64,000 nt of DNA, from the NCBI RefSeq assembly GCF_001482305.1, contig NZ_LOHP01000061.1, positions 1-64,000 of the forward strand. The letters run 5' to 3'. Under the pieces are notes generated by a model. The model was given only the letters and a program-made list of their open reading frames with translations, made no database searches and was not told where the DNA came from. Every line of letters starts with the position of its first letter. The first letter of the stretch is position 1. Shown here one piece after another: positions 33,430 to 42,300 of this stretch. The position numbers and the translations under genes were made by a program. Source of the stretch: Leucobacter sp. G161. Its GTDB lineage: Bacteria; Actinomycetota; Actinomycetes; Actinomycetales; Microbacteriaceae.

Positions 33430-34662
33430 ATGGCATGGGATACCGAGGGCACACAGCAGAAGATCCTCGACGCTGCGGCCACCGAATTCGCGAGCCGTGG
33501 CCCCGACGGCACCACCATCGAGCGGATCGCGAAGGTCGCCGGCGTGAACAAGGAGCGCGTGTACAACGACTTCGGAGGGAAGCAGGCGCTGTTTGCCCGG
33601 GTGCTGCGCGAGGAACTCGCCCGCGTCACCCGCGACATCCCGCTATCGTCGTTCGCGGCCAACGACATCGGCGAATACGCCGGACGCGTCTACGACTATC
33701 ACCGTGAGCACCCAGAGCTCAGCAGGCTCATGCGCTGGGAAGGCCTCGTCTACGACACTGAGGTTCCCGACGAAGCGCTCCGCCGCGACTACTACCGCGG
33801 CAAAACACGCGCTGTCGCAGCCACCCAAGAGACAGGAGCCGTTACCGCGGAGTTCGACGCCGACCAGCTCATATTCCTGGTGCTCTCGCTCGCCGGCTGG
33901 TGGTCAGCGGTTCCGCAGGTTGCCAGGATGATCGCAGGCCCCGAGAGCGATGCCGAGCACGAGCGGCGACGGGCTTCCGTCGTGCTCGCGGCCTGGCGAC
34001 TCGTCGCCCCGAGCGAGGATCCTGAGCGCCGATCCTGCGAGCGCCGCCCCGGCTACCAGCCCTCGGTGAGCACCCGGTCGAGCTGCGCGACCATGAAGTC
34101 GGCGCTCTCCGCGCTGAGCGTCAGCGGCGGCTTCACTTTGAGCACGTTCGATCGCTCGGAGGTCGTGAGCACGACGACGCCGAGCTCACGCAGCCGCTCG
34201 CAGATCGCCGCAGCCTCGGCAGTTGCAGGCTCGAGCGATGCACGGTCGCGCACGAGCTCGACCCCGAGGTACAGGCCCTCGCCGTGGATCGGTCCGACGA
34301 TTTCGTGCCGCTCAGCGAGCTCACGGAACCCTTCCGCGAGCCGCGCCCCCACCACGGCCGCGTTCTCCTGCAAGCGCTCGTCGCGCATTGCGTCGAGCAC
34401 CGCGATCCCGACTCGACAGGACAGTGGGTTGCCGCCAGCAGAAGAGAAGAACTGGCCTTGGCTGGCGAGGGCGTCAGCGATCGCCTTCGAAGTGATCACC
34501 CCGCCTATCGGGAACCCATTACCCATGGGCTTCGCAATCGTCACGATGTCGGGCACTACGCCCGACTGCTCGAAGCCCCAGAAGGACGAGCCCATGCGCC
34601 CGAAGCCGACCTGCACCTCGTCAGCGATGCAGAGCCCGCCGGCGGTGCGCACGCGCGCATAG
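33430..34662 (+). CDS. TetR-family regulator, reading on past its natural end
   Basis: The first 200 or so residues are a normal TetR protein: HTH at about 8-55 (TQQKILDAAATEFASRGPDGTTIERIAKVAGVNKERVYNDFGGKQALF), then a helical ligand domain ending near LAAWRLVAPSED. The frame then stays open for 200 more codons of Ser/Arg/Thr-rich nonsense that run antisense through the 3' part of the aminotransferase gene (610-bp overlap). A TGA at 34023-34025 lies in a neighbouring frame, so a single base lost near 33990-34022 would explain it. The functional protein probably ends around 34025. It should repress the divergent MFS gene through the two palindromes. Confidence 0.8.
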   Translation: MAWDTEGTQQKILDAAATEFASRGPDGTTIERIAKVAGVNKERVYNDFGGKQALFARVLREELARVTRDIPLSSFAANDIGEYAGRVYDYHREHPELSRLMRWEGLVYDTEVPDEALRRDYYRGKTRAVAATQETGAVTAEFDADQLIFLVLSLAGWWSAVPQVARMIAGPESDAEHERRRASVVLAAWRLVAPSEDPERRSCERRPGYQPSVSTRSSCATMKSALSALSVSGGFTLSTFDRSEVVSTTTPSSRSRSQIAAASAVAGSSDARSRTSSTPRYRPSPWIGPTISCRSASSRNPSASRAPTTAAFSCKRSSRIASSTAIPTRQDSGLPPAEEKNWPWLARASAIAFEVITPPIGNPLPMGFAIVTMSGTTPDCSKPQKDEPMRPKPTCTSSAMQSPPAVRTRA

Positions 34663-37082
34663 GCGTCGGCGAGGTAGCCGTCGGGCAAGAGAACTCCGCC
34701 CGCGTTACCGAGCACCGACTCGCAGACGAACGCCGCGACCTCGCGCCCCTCGGCGGCGAGTCTGGCGAGGTCGTTGCCGAGATCGGCCGCGTAGCTCTCG
34801 CCCACCTTCGGATCGCCGGCCTCGCCCCGGTACGTGCCGCGGAAGCGGTTCGGCACGTCGGCTACGTGCACCCAGTCGGGCCGGTTCTCGAGCGCGAAGG
34901 GGTTATCGTATGCGCTCGTGGTAACCGCATCGCTCGCCATCGTCCAGCCGTGGTACGCCTCGCGAAGCGCGACGACGGTTTTGCGCCCGGTCGCGGCCTG
35001 CGCAAGTCGCAGCGCGAGAGCGACCGCCTCCGAGCCGCTGTTCACGAGCAGCACGGTATCGAGGCCGGAGCCCTCGGGCAGCAGCGCGAGCAACCGCTCG
35101 CTATACTCGGCAAGCCCGCGGTAGAGGAAGCGGGAGTTCGTATTGAGGATGCGCGACTGCCGGCTGATCGCATCCGCGACTCCGGGGTGGCCGTGGCCGA
35201 GCCCGGTGACGTTGTTCACCATGTCGACGTAGCTGCGGCCGGTCGTGTCCACGAGGTGGTGTCGCCAGCCACGCTCGATCTGCATGGGGCTCTCGTAGTA
35301 GCGTTCCTGCGCGCTCGCGAAGATCCGCTCCCGCCGAGCCAGTTCATCGTCAGCCTCGTCGCGCTGCGCGAGCGAGGGGATCCCGAGCAGCGGTGCCGGA
35401 TCCTGCGTGAGCCTGCGCCAGGCGGGAACCCGCTCCGGCGAGACACACTGTGCGCGGCCAGTGGCGGGTAGCGTGACCGTGAGGATCGCGGGGGCGAGCC
35501 CCGAGACCGCGTCTGCGCGGCAGAGCATGAACGCGAGCGGGCGCGGCTCAGCGGAGTCGGGTAGCGATCCGACGAGCTCGCCTGCGAGGACCTCGGAGCC
35601 GCTCGCAACGGATGGCGTCGCACCATCGATCGAGACGAACCAACCGTCACCCGTGTCGATGAGCAGGCCCCGGCCAGTCACGGACACGACGGTGCCCGCG
35701 AGCGGGGTCGCGACGGCGAGTTCCGCCCCGGGAGCAAGCCACGCTTCGGTGCCGAGGGGCCAGGTCTCCGCAGCGTCGGCCGCATCGATCTTCGCGCGCG
35801 TGAGCCGGTACACCCCGTAGGGCAGCACTGCCGCGGCAGCCCCATCGGCGAGAGCTGCGGCGGCTAGCTGGGCATCCGCGTCAGCAGCGAGCCACCTGCC
35901 GGCGTCGAGCGCGTCGGCCTCGACGCCCGGATCCAGCACAGCGACCTCACCCTGCAACCGCGGCAGCAGCGCACGCAGCGGGGACACCGGAAACTCGGTG
36001 GGCGCGGGGATCGCAGGAGCGGCCTGCAGCTGCAGCCCGCCGCCGGAGCTCGCTGCGCCGATGAAGCCGAGGCGCGCCAGCACCTGTTCGGTCATCTCGG
36101 TGAGCGGGTATCGCGTGGCGGCGTCGAAGATCGCCTGCTCGCCAGCGATGCGCTCGCGAGCGTAGTCGTTGTCGCCGTCGATCGCGAGCTGCCGCCAGCC
36201 ACTCGCGACGAGCAGCGCTGCGCGCAGCACGACGAGCGGCCACAGCGCACGCGCTTCCGGCGTTGCGACTGGGGCCGCCGCGTGGAAGGTGTCGACGGCC
36301 GCAAGCGCACGCAGTGGCCGGTCGGCCTCGTGGTGCAGCAGCGACGATACGGTGACGGCGAGCTCCGCGATCCGCCATCCCGAGGAGAGATCGCCAAGGT
36401 CGAGCACCGTGTGCGGGTGCAGCCGCGTGTCGTCGCCGCGGAGTCCGATGACATTGTCATCGGTGAGGTCGCCGTGGATCGCTTGAACGGGCAGCTCCGC
36501 CGCCACGGCAGCAAGCGCCCGCTCTGCCTCCTCAGCGGCCCCCAGCACCCGGTCGCGCAGTGCCTCGTCAGCGATCGCCGGTGCGAGCTCCACGGTCTGC
36601 GCGTACGCGACGCGCATGTCCCACATGTGGTCACGCTCGAGGCCCGGATGGCTGAGCTCGGCGAGTGCGTTGACCGACGCCGCAGCCAGCGCACCGAACT
36701 CGCGGATCACGACGGGCGCGAGGTACCCGCAGTTCACAAGCGACTCCCCCGCGATGAACTCACTGCGGCGCACCGCCAGCCCGCCCCACCGCTGCACGAG
36801 CGCGCCGTCGACTCCGGGGAGCACGGCGGGCACCGATACCCCGGCGGCACGGTAGGCGTCGAGGGCCAGATGCTGGGCTTCGCGGGCCGCATCGTCGAAC
36901 ACCGGGTGGTCAACGCGGAGCACCGTGCAGGTGCCGTCGGCCTCTTCGAGCACGAAGTTCCGATCCTGGTTACTGCCGAGCTCCCGCGCCACAACGTCGA
37001 CCCCGTAGTGGTCACTCGCGATGGCCGCGGCATCGGTCTCGGTTACGTCGGGCCGAACGAGGCCGCCGGTGGGTTGCGTCAC
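34053..37082 (-). CDS. Three-domain fusion: APH-type kinase, M23-like domain, class III PLP aminotransferase/phospho-lyase
   Basis: 1009 residues from GTG 37082 (GTG 37109 is possible). Domain 1 (about 1-340) is an aminoglycoside/choline-kinase fold with the catalytic loop HGDLTDDN at 203-210 and the metal-binding DLGDL at 228-232. Domain 2 (about 345-530) resembles an M23 beta-sheet (LAPGAELAVATPLAGTVVSVTG), but the metal-binding His residues of M23 are not visible. Domain 3 (about 575-1009) is a class III PLP enzyme with NSGSEAVALALRLA, ADEVQVGFGRMG (Asp821) and the PLP lysine 851 in IAKPMGNGFP. Relatives include ethanolamine-phosphate and phosphohydroxylysine phospho-lyases, whose partner is an APH-type kinase. 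The fusion suggests phosphorylation of an amino alcohol followed by PLP-driven phosphate elimination. The substrate is unknown. Confidence 0.88.
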   Translation of the reverse strand: MTQPTGGLVRPDVTETDAAAIASDHYGVDVVARELGSNQDRNFVLEEADGTCTVLRVDHPVFDDAAREAQHLALDAYRAAGVSVPAVLPGVDGALVQRWGGLAVRRSEFIAGESLVNCGYLAPVVIREFGALAAASVNALAELSHPGLERDHMWDMRVAYAQTVELAPAIADEALRDRVLGAAEEAERALAAVAAELPVQAIHGDLTDDNVIGLRGDDTRLHPHTVLDLGDLSSGWRIAELAVTVSSLLHHEADRPLRALAAVDTFHAAAPVATPEARALWPLVVLRAALLVASGWRQLAIDGDNDYARERIAGEQAIFDAATRYPLTEMTEQVLARLGFIGAASSGGGLQLQAAPAIPAPTEFPVSPLRALLPRLQGEVAVLDPGVEADALDAGRWLAADADAQLAAAALADGAAAAVLPYGVYRLTRAKIDAADAAETWPLGTEAWLAPGAELAVATPLAGTVVSVTGRGLLIDTGDGWFVSIDGATPSVASGSEVLAGELVGSLPDSAEPRPLAFMLCRADAVSGLAPAILTVTLPATGRAQCVSPERVPAWRRLTQDPAPLLGIPSLAQRDEADDELARRERIFASAQERYYESPMQIERGWRHHLVDTTGRSYVDMVNNVTGLGHGHPGVADAISRQSRILNTNSRFLYRGLAEYSERLLALLPEGSGLDTVLLVNSGSEAVALALRLAQAATGRKTVVALREAYHGWTMASDAVTTSAYDNPFALENRPDWVHVADVPNRFRGTYRGEAGDPKVGESYAADLGNDLARLAAEGREVAAFVCESVLGNAGGVLLPDGYLADAYARVRTAGGLCIADEVQVGFGRMGSSFWGFEQSGVVPDIVTIAKPMGNGFPIGGVITSKAIADALASQGQFFSSAGGNPLSCRVGIAVLDAMRDERLQENAAVVGARLAEGFRELAERHEIVGPIHGEGLYLGVELVRDRASLEPATAEAAAICERLRELGVVVLTTSERSNVLKVKPPLTLSAESADFMVAQLDRVLTEGW

Positions 37083-37219
37083 GAGGAAACCGCCTTTGGG
37101 ATCGCGCACGAAACGCTCGGCGATTCTGTGCGGGTTCTATCTGGTGCGCAGGCACTAGGCCTGACGCGTCTATCAATTATGCGGGACGAGGCTGACGATG
37201 GCGCCGCCTCGGCGGGAAG

Positions 37220-37816
37220 CTACTCGCCGAGCAGTTCTGCGATTGCCGGCGCGAGCTGCGTGAACGCACGGGTGCGATGGGACACCAGGTTCTTCTCCTC
37301 GGGCCGCATCTCGGCAGCGGAGCGGCGCTCGCCCTCCGGCTTGAAGATCGGATCGTAGCCGAACCCATTCTCGCCGATGGGCTCCGTAAGCAGTGATCCC
37401 GCCCACACGCCGAGTTCGCACACCTCGTCGCCCTCGGGTGTGACAAGCGCCGCAGCACACACGAAGCCGGCGCCGCGATGCTCCTCAGCAATGTCGGAGA
37501 GCTGCTCAAGGAGCAGCTGCACGCTCGCCTGGTCGTTGCGCGCATGCCCGCCCCACCGCGCGGAGAAAATCCCCGGGCTCCCACCGAGTACCTCGACTGC
37601 GATACCCGAGTCGTCCGCAAGCGCGGGAAGCCCCGTGTGCGCGGCCGCGGCGCGCGCCTTGAGCAGCGCATTGGCTTCGAAGCTCAGGCCGTCTTCAACG
37701 GGCTCGGGGCCGTCGTAGCCGATGAGCTCGATCCCCGGGATGAGCGGCTCGAGCACAGCCCGCAGCTCAACGAGCTTGTTGGCGTTGTGCGATGCAAGAA
37801 CGATAGTGCGTGTCAT
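37220..37816 (-). CDS. rdgB: XTP/dITP diphosphatase (RdgB/HAM1)
   Basis: 198 residues from ATG 37816, with GGAG upstream (a TTG four codons earlier is less likely). Motifs: ASHNANKLVEL at the start (substrate-binding), ADDSGIAVEVLGGSPGIFSARWGG (the metal-binding acids and the Ser/Gly loop), FGYDPIF and VSHRTRAF. The enzyme hydrolyses XTP, dITP and related non-standard purine nucleotides to monophosphates and keeps them out of DNA and RNA. It is the last gene of the murI-rph-rdgB run. Confidence 0.95.
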   Translation of the reverse strand: MTRTIVLASHNANKLVELRAVLEPLIPGIELIGYDGPEPVEDGLSFEANALLKARAAAAHTGLPALADDSGIAVEVLGGSPGIFSARWGGHARNDQASVQLLLEQLSDIAEEHRGAGFVCAAALVTPEGDEVCELGVWAGSLLTEPIGENGFGYDPIFKPEGERRSAAEMRPEEKNLVSHRTRAFTQLAPAIAELLGE

Positions 37817-37878
37817 AAGTGACTCCAAAGGATGTTCGGGTGAGGCCGAACGTACCAGTTCTAGTGTGAAACGGACGA

Positions 37879-38613
37879 CTATTCGGCGAGCGCCGCGATC
37901 TGCAGCGCGGTGAGCTCCGAGGTGCTCACGAGAGCGAGGTCGAGCAGCGAATTCAGCTCGGCCCGGTTGAACGGGGTGCCCTCGGCGGTGCCCTGCACCT
38001 CGACGAAGTCGCCAGCGCCGGTAACAACGACGTTCATGTCGGTCTCGGCTCCCGAGTCCTCGATGTAGTTGAGGTCGCTCAGCGGCACGCCATCGACAAT
38101 GCCGACCGAGATCGCTGCAACCGTGTCAATGAGCGGCTTCGCGTTGCGCGCGATGTGACCGTTCGTACGCGCCCACTCGACTGCGTCAGCGAGCGCGACG
38201 TAGGCACCAGTGATCGAAGCGGTGCGGGTGCCGCCGTCAGCCTGCAGCACGTCGCAGTCGATCACGACGGTGTTCTCACCGAGCGCCTTGGTGTCGATAA
38301 TCGCGCGGAGGCTCCGCCCAATGAGGCGGGAAATCTCGTGCGTGCGGCCACCGATCTTGCCGCGCACCGACTCGCGCTGCATCCGCTCGTTCGTGGAGCG
38401 CGGCAGCATCGAGTACTCCGCAGTGACCCAGCCGGTGCCCTTCCCCATGAGCCAGCGAGGCACACCGGGGGTGAACGATGCGGTGCAGAGCACCTTCGTG
38501 TTCCCGAACGAGATAAGCGCCGAGCCCTCTGCCTGCGCACTCCAGCCGCGCTCGATCGTCACCTCGCGCTTCTGGCTCGGCGTACGTCCGTCAACACGGG
38601 TGATCTCGGTCAT
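37879..38613 (-). CDS. rph: Ribonuclease PH
   Basis: 244 residues. The family run is complete: [81 protein letters not shown]. The last holds the phosphate-binding and catalytic residues. RNase PH removes 3' nucleotides from tRNA precursors with phosphate. The start overlaps the murI stop by 4 bp, and rdgB follows 62 bp later. Confidence 0.96.
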   Translation of the reverse strand: MTEITRVDGRTPSQKREVTIERGWSAQAEGSALISFGNTKVLCTASFTPGVPRWLMGKGTGWVTAEYSMLPRSTNERMQRESVRGKIGGRTHEISRLIGRSLRAIIDTKALGENTVVIDCDVLQADGGTRTASITGAYVALADAVEWARTNGHIARNAKPLIDTVAAISVGIVDGVPLSDLNYIEDSGAETDMNVVVTGAGDFVEVQGTAEGTPFNRAELNSLLDLALVSTSELTALQIAALAE

Positions 38614-39476
38614 GTTTCCTCCGAAGGGGTGTGCATCAAATCGATGGCTGGGGTGTGTCCGTTGACTACGGCATCGAGCGAATCCCCGCCAATGCCGAGC
38701 ATGCGCCGTGCGAGCCGCACAAACTCGTCGGTGTCGCCACCGGTGGTCTCATAGCGGATCGTCGGCGGGCCCGCGGCCGGGTCGCGCAAAAGACTGTGTT
38801 CGGTGAGCTTCTCGAACACGAGGTTCGCAGTCTCAATGTCACTGGAGACGAGGGCGACGTCGGGCCCGACTACCTGGCGGAGCGCGCCGCGCAGGAACGG
38901 GTAGTGCGTGCACCCGAGGACGAGCGTGTCGATCTGCTCGTCGATCAGTGGCCGCAGGTATTCTTCAGCGACGCGCAGCGTTTCCTCGCCACTCGTCTGT
39001 CCCGCCTCGACGAGCTCTACAAACCGCGGGCAGGCCTGCGATGACAGCGTCACGTTCGGACTCCCCGCGAAGTGCTCGGTGTACGCCCCCGACTGAATGG
39101 TGGCCGTCGTGCCAATGAGCCCGACCCTGCCGTTTCGGGTAATCGACAGCGCGCTCCGAGCGGTCGGACCGATCACCTCAACAACGGGAACGTCGTACCG
39201 CTCGTAGGCATCGCGCAGCACGGCCGCCGAGGCCGTGTTGCAGGCAATAACGAGCATCTTCACACCCGATGCCACCAACCCATCAAGGATCTCAAGCGCG
39301 AGCCGGCGCACCTCAGCGATCGGCCGCGGGCCGTACGGAGTGTGCGCGGTGTCAGCCGCGTAGAGGATCGACTCGTTCGGCAGCTGATCACGGATTGCGC
39401 GCGCAACGGTCAGCCCCCCAACGCCCGAGTCGAATACCCCGATGGGAGCATCAGCCGAAATCGCGCGTGTACTCAC
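38610..39476 (-). CDS. murI: Glutamate racemase
   Basis: 288 residues, GTG start. The two catalytic cysteines are in [14 protein letters not shown] and [13 protein letters not shown], and the N-terminal [16 protein letters not shown] loop is typical. It makes D-glutamate for peptidoglycan. It overlaps rph by 4 bp and heads the murI-rph-rdgB operon, a common actinobacterial order. Confidence 0.96.
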   Translation of the reverse strand: MSTRAISADAPIGVFDSGVGGLTVARAIRDQLPNESILYAADTAHTPYGPRPIAEVRRLALEILDGLVASGVKMLVIACNTASAAVLRDAYERYDVPVVEVIGPTARSALSITRNGRVGLIGTTATIQSGAYTEHFAGSPNVTLSSQACPRFVELVEAGQTSGEETLRVAEEYLRPLIDEQIDTLVLGCTHYPFLRGALRQVVGPDVALVSSDIETANLVFEKLTEHSLLRDPAAGPPTIRYETTGGDTDEFVRLARRMLGIGGDSLDAVVNGHTPAIDLMHTPSEET

Positions 39477-39530
39477 AGCACAAGCTTACCGGCTCGACAC
39501 TTCCGCTCCCGCTGCGGCACAACAGTGCGG

Positions 39531-40193
39531 TTATTTCACCCAAGTCTTCCGATGAAACTCGGTCAGCCCGTGGTCAGCAATACCGGCATAGTGGGCGGCC
39601 GCGCCGTATCCCTTGTTCGACGCCCAGGAGTAGTGCGGGTGTGTCTCATGCGCATCACGCATCACCGCGTCGCGGGCCACCTTGGCCCGCACCGATGCCG
39701 CGGCGACGCTCGCGCAGGCTCGATCCGCCCCGACCCGCGTCACAATATTCAGGGGCGAGCGCAGCACCGGGCTCAGCCAATCGTGCGAGCCGTCGAGAAT
39801 GATGAGGGCTTGATCCACCGCGACTCCGGCCGCGTGGAGCTCGAGCAACGCGCGCCGGGCAGACTCACCCAGCATCGCGGTGATCCCACGCTCATCGATC
39901 TCGGCAGCGGTGGCAAAGCCCACCGCACCAACGCCCCACTCGTTCACGAGCGGCGCGATCGTCTCACGCTTCTTCTCGCTGAGCAGCTTCGAATCACGCA
40001 GCCCCGCAGGAAACTCGGTCACGCCGGCGAGCACGGCCTGTGCTCCAACTGCGACCGGCCCTGCGATCGCACCCCGCCCAACTTCATCGAGGCCGATCAC
40101 TACCTGCGCGCCGCGCGCGAAATAGTCGAACTCGACCGCAAGCGTCGGATCCTTACTCGGCGCACCCGACACGTTACTGGGCACGCGCCTCAT
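39531..40193 (-). CDS. rnhB: Ribonuclease HII
   Basis: 220 residues from ATG 40193 (TTG 40196 just before). The active-site motif GLDEVGRGAIAGPVAVGA gives the first Asp-Glu pair, the further acids lie in LIILDGSHDWL and ASVRAKVARDAVM. It removes RNA from RNA-DNA hybrids, including single ribonucleotides and Okazaki primers. Its start lies 20 bp inside the lepB 3' end, so the two are coupled. The order rplS-lepB-rnhB is conserved in actinobacteria. Confidence 0.95.
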   Translation of the reverse strand: MRRVPSNVSGAPSKDPTLAVEFDYFARGAQVVIGLDEVGRGAIAGPVAVGAQAVLAGVTEFPAGLRDSKLLSEKKRETIAPLVNEWGVGAVGFATAAEIDERGITAMLGESARRALLELHAAGVAVDQALIILDGSHDWLSPVLRSPLNIVTRVGADRACASVAAASVRAKVARDAVMRDAHETHPHYSWASNKGYGAAAHYAGIADHGLTEFHRKTWVK

Positions 40194-40878
40194 CAACTCC
40201 GGTAAACGTCGAGTCGGGTCGGCCCATCCAACCGAAGTGCTCGAGCGGCCAGTTCAGCAGGAACGCACGACCGACGATCTCATCCTCGGAGACGAAGCCC
40301 TTGCCCGGCTGATCCTGGTTATAGCGGGAATCCTTGCTCGCGTACCGGTTATCGCCGAGCACCCACACGGAGCCTTCGGGAACGGTCACGTCAAAGTCGA
40401 TGTCGGAGGAGCGAGTCTTGCCCTCGGGGATCACAATGTACGGTTCGTCGAGCGGCACACCGTTCACCATGATGCGGCCGTTCGCGTCGCAGCAGGTGAC
40501 CCGGTCACCGCCGACGCCGATCACGCGCTTCACGACGTAGTCATGGGTGGTGTCAGCTGCGAGCCCAACCGCCTGGAGTACTTTTTCGATCGGAGTTGGC
40601 GTCGTCGCCATCGCCTTCGGGTACAGCCATCCGCCCGGATCCTTGAACACCACGACATCGCCCCGCTTCACATCAACGACGTCCGGCACGAGCTGGTTCA
40701 CGAGGATCCGGTCGTTGACCTGCAGGGTCTGCTCCATCGAGCTCGACGGTATGTAGAAGCTGCGCACCAAGAACGTCTTGAGCAGGAACGAGATGAGGAA
40801 CGCAACCACCAAGATAATGACCAGGTCCCGGATAAAACCGAGAAGGCCTCCACGCCGTCGTTCCGCGGTCTCGCTCAT
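40174..40878 (-). CDS. lepB: Signal peptidase I
   Basis: 234 residues. One N-terminal membrane helix (about 16-38) is followed by the catalytic Ser47 in IPSSSMEQTL and the general base Lys117 in YVVKRVIGVGGDRV. The C-terminal GDNRYASKDSRY motif is also present. It cleaves signal peptides of exported proteins at the outer face of the membrane. It is downstream of rplS and overlaps rnhB by 20 bp. Confidence 0.96.
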   Translation of the reverse strand: MSETAERRRGGLLGFIRDLVIILVVAFLISFLLKTFLVRSFYIPSSSMEQTLQVNDRILVNQLVPDVVDVKRGDVVVFKDPGGWLYPKAMATTPTPIEKVLQAVGLAADTTHDYVVKRVIGVGGDRVTCCDANGRIMVNGVPLDEPYIVIPEGKTRSSDIDFDVTVPEGSVWVLGDNRYASKDSRYNQDQPGKGFVSEDEIVGRAFLLNWPLEHFGWMGRPDSTFTGVDEARAQ

Positions 40879-40998
40879 GCTTGGCTCTCATCCTTCTTCG
40901 CAGGCCGCGTGCGTAGCGCGCACGGTAACAGTGTGTGCGCAACGCGCACGTACACGGGCGTGCTCAGCGCACGCGGAAATACAACAGTACCGACAGAA

Positions 40999-41032
40999 CA
41001 GGCCCCCTGCCTGAGAAGCGGCGGGGGGCCTG
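40999..41032 (-). terminator. Terminator after rplS
   Basis: Perfect 9-bp stem CAGGCCCCC (40999-41007) / GGGGGCCTG (41024-41032) lies 21 bases past the rplS stop; on the minus strand it is followed by TGTTCTGT. It separates rplS from lepB, at least in part. Confidence 0.7.
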
Positions 41033-41052
41033 GACTAGATGCAACAACGCAA

Positions 41053-41400
41053 TTATGCGTCGCGCTTCTCCTTGATCTTCGCCTTCTTGCCGGTGAGACC
41101 GCGCAGGTAGTAGAGCTTCGCACGGCGAACGTCACCGCGCGAGACTACCTCGATCTGCTCGATCGTCGGCGAGTGCACGGGGAACTTACGCTCCACGCCC
41201 ACCTGGAAGCTGATCTTGCGGACGGTGAACGTCTCGCGGACGCCCTCGCCGTGGCGCGAGATGACGACACCCTGGAACACCTGAATACGTGAGCGGCTAC
41301 CCTCAACGATGTTCACGTGCACCTTGACGGTGTCACCTGCGCGGAACGCGGGAATGTCACTCTTGAGTGACGGGGCATCGACCTGGTCGAGCTTCTGCAT
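41053..41400 (-). CDS. rplS: Ribosomal protein L19
   Basis: 115 residues from ATG 41400, normal length. The chain has [54 protein letters not shown] and [18 protein letters not shown], all L19 hallmarks. L19 sits at the 30S-50S interface of the ribosome. The region upstream (41401-41520) is AT-richer and probably holds the promoter and leader. Confidence 0.98.
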   Translation of the reverse strand: MQKLDQVDAPSLKSDIPAFRAGDTVKVHVNIVEGSRSRIQVFQGVVISRHGEGVRETFTVRKISFQVGVERKFPVHSPTIEQIEVVSRGDVRRAKLYYLRGLTGKKAKIKEKRDA

Positions 41401-41723
41401 GATGATCTCTCTCTGCGCCCGCCGCAAGTCGGAACGCGGAATAAATTTGAAAAGAATTTGCGTGCATTCACGGTGAGTGCGAAACCCTCGCGGCAGATTC
41501 GCACCGTGGCACAAGGATCTATTATGTCACAGAAACCCGCGGGAGCGTCGACCGCTCTCTCCACACGTCGCTCAGACTCCGCGCTCGCTGCTTCCCCGCT
41601 TTCGCCCGCGTATCCCATCGCGCTTCCCAACCCCTCCCACCGCGCATCCCATCCCGCACCCCATTCCCCCCATCGCTTCGCGCTTCCCAACCCCCTCCCA
41701 CCCCCTGCAGCTATGCTGACTCT
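41401..41723. other. Divergent intergenic region with pyrimidine-rich low-complexity sequence
   Basis: The left part holds the rplS leader (AT-richer, around 41440-41465). From about 41560 to 41710 the plus strand is strongly C/T-rich, with a repeated segment noted separately. No recognisable gene. Confidence 0.5.
41618..41694. repeat. 17-bp direct repeat, 60 bp apart, upstream of the small membrane protein gene
   Basis: TCGCGCTTCCCAACCCC occurs at 41618-41634 and 41678-41694; a related CTCCCACC follows each copy, offset by one base. The pair lies in the pyrimidine-rich leader of the gene at 41724. Confidence 0.7.
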
Positions 41724-42005
41724 ATGGAGAACGTTCACAACGCAGCAGACTTCCCCGCCGCGCAGGCCGTTCACGATCCTGCGGAACTCTCGCAGCTCGG
41801 CATCGACGAGACCCGCGCGCAGGCCCCCACGCCGCTCTCGCCCAAGGCGAAGCTGACGGCCTGGGCTCTGGGCATTGCAGGACTTCTTGCACTGTGCACA
41901 CTCATCGTTGGTGCCGTCACCATCCTTGAGTGGGCCACCCCCTACCTCCGCTACCTCTACTTCCTGTGGCTCGGTTCGGGCAGCTCCGACGTCGCGGTGC
42001 TCTAG
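41724..42005 (+). CDS. Small single- or two-helix membrane protein, unknown function
   Basis: 93 residues from ATG 41724. A polar, acidic N-terminal half (about 1-42, Ala/Pro/Glu-rich) is followed by a hydrophobic helix (about 46-68, LTAWALGIAGLLALCTLIVGAV) and a second amphipathic aromatic segment (WATPYLRYLYFLWLG). The acidic cytoplasmic lead plus C-terminal helix is a common layout for uncharacterised actinobacterial DUF4190-like proteins, but I cannot fix a family. A strong terminator-like repeat follows 83 bp downstream. Confidence 0.6.
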   Translation: MENVHNAADFPAAQAVHDPAELSQLGIDETRAQAPTPLSPKAKLTAWALGIAGLLALCTLIVGAVTILEWATPYLRYLYFLWLGSGSSDVAVL

Positions 42006-42087
42006 CCAATACGCGCTCATCCGCAGCGCGCCGCGCCAAGCGAGCTCTTCACAGTTGCAGGTGTAGATCTCAGCGCTGAGGAGCGAT

Positions 42088-42157
42088 GACATGCCATGAC
42101 CTCGGCGAGGTCATGGCATTTTTGCTGCCGATTACTCCTGACTTCGCTGAGGGCATG
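42088..42157 (+). repeat. Dispersed terminator-like element, copy A
   Basis: A 70-bp element. Its first part is a perfect palindrome with 13-bp arms, ATGCCATGACCTC (42091-42103) and GAGGTCATGGCAT (42107-42119), directly followed by TTTTT, so it looks like an intrinsic terminator for the gene ending at 42005. Its second part repeats the motif imperfectly (TGACTTCGCTGAGGGCA). Copy B, on the other strand at 58737-58806, matches at 64 of 70 positions. Confidence 0.8.
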
Positions 42158-42300
42158 TCTTCTGAGCACGATCCAGGGGGCTTGCTTCCTCCCCTTGCTA
42201 TTCAAGGACGTGGGGGCCGGGTTTCGCAGCCGCCCAGGTGCGCTTGTCCGGCCTGGTGATTCTGGCCTCCACAGAGTCGGGCAATCACGCGCCAACTCGC
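42158..42300. other. Gene-free spacer between the dispersed element and the tandem repeat
   Basis: Part of the 445-base gap between the small membrane protein and recQ. No gene is seen. The remaining parts of the gap are the dispersed element and a 30-bp tandem repeat. Confidence 0.4.
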
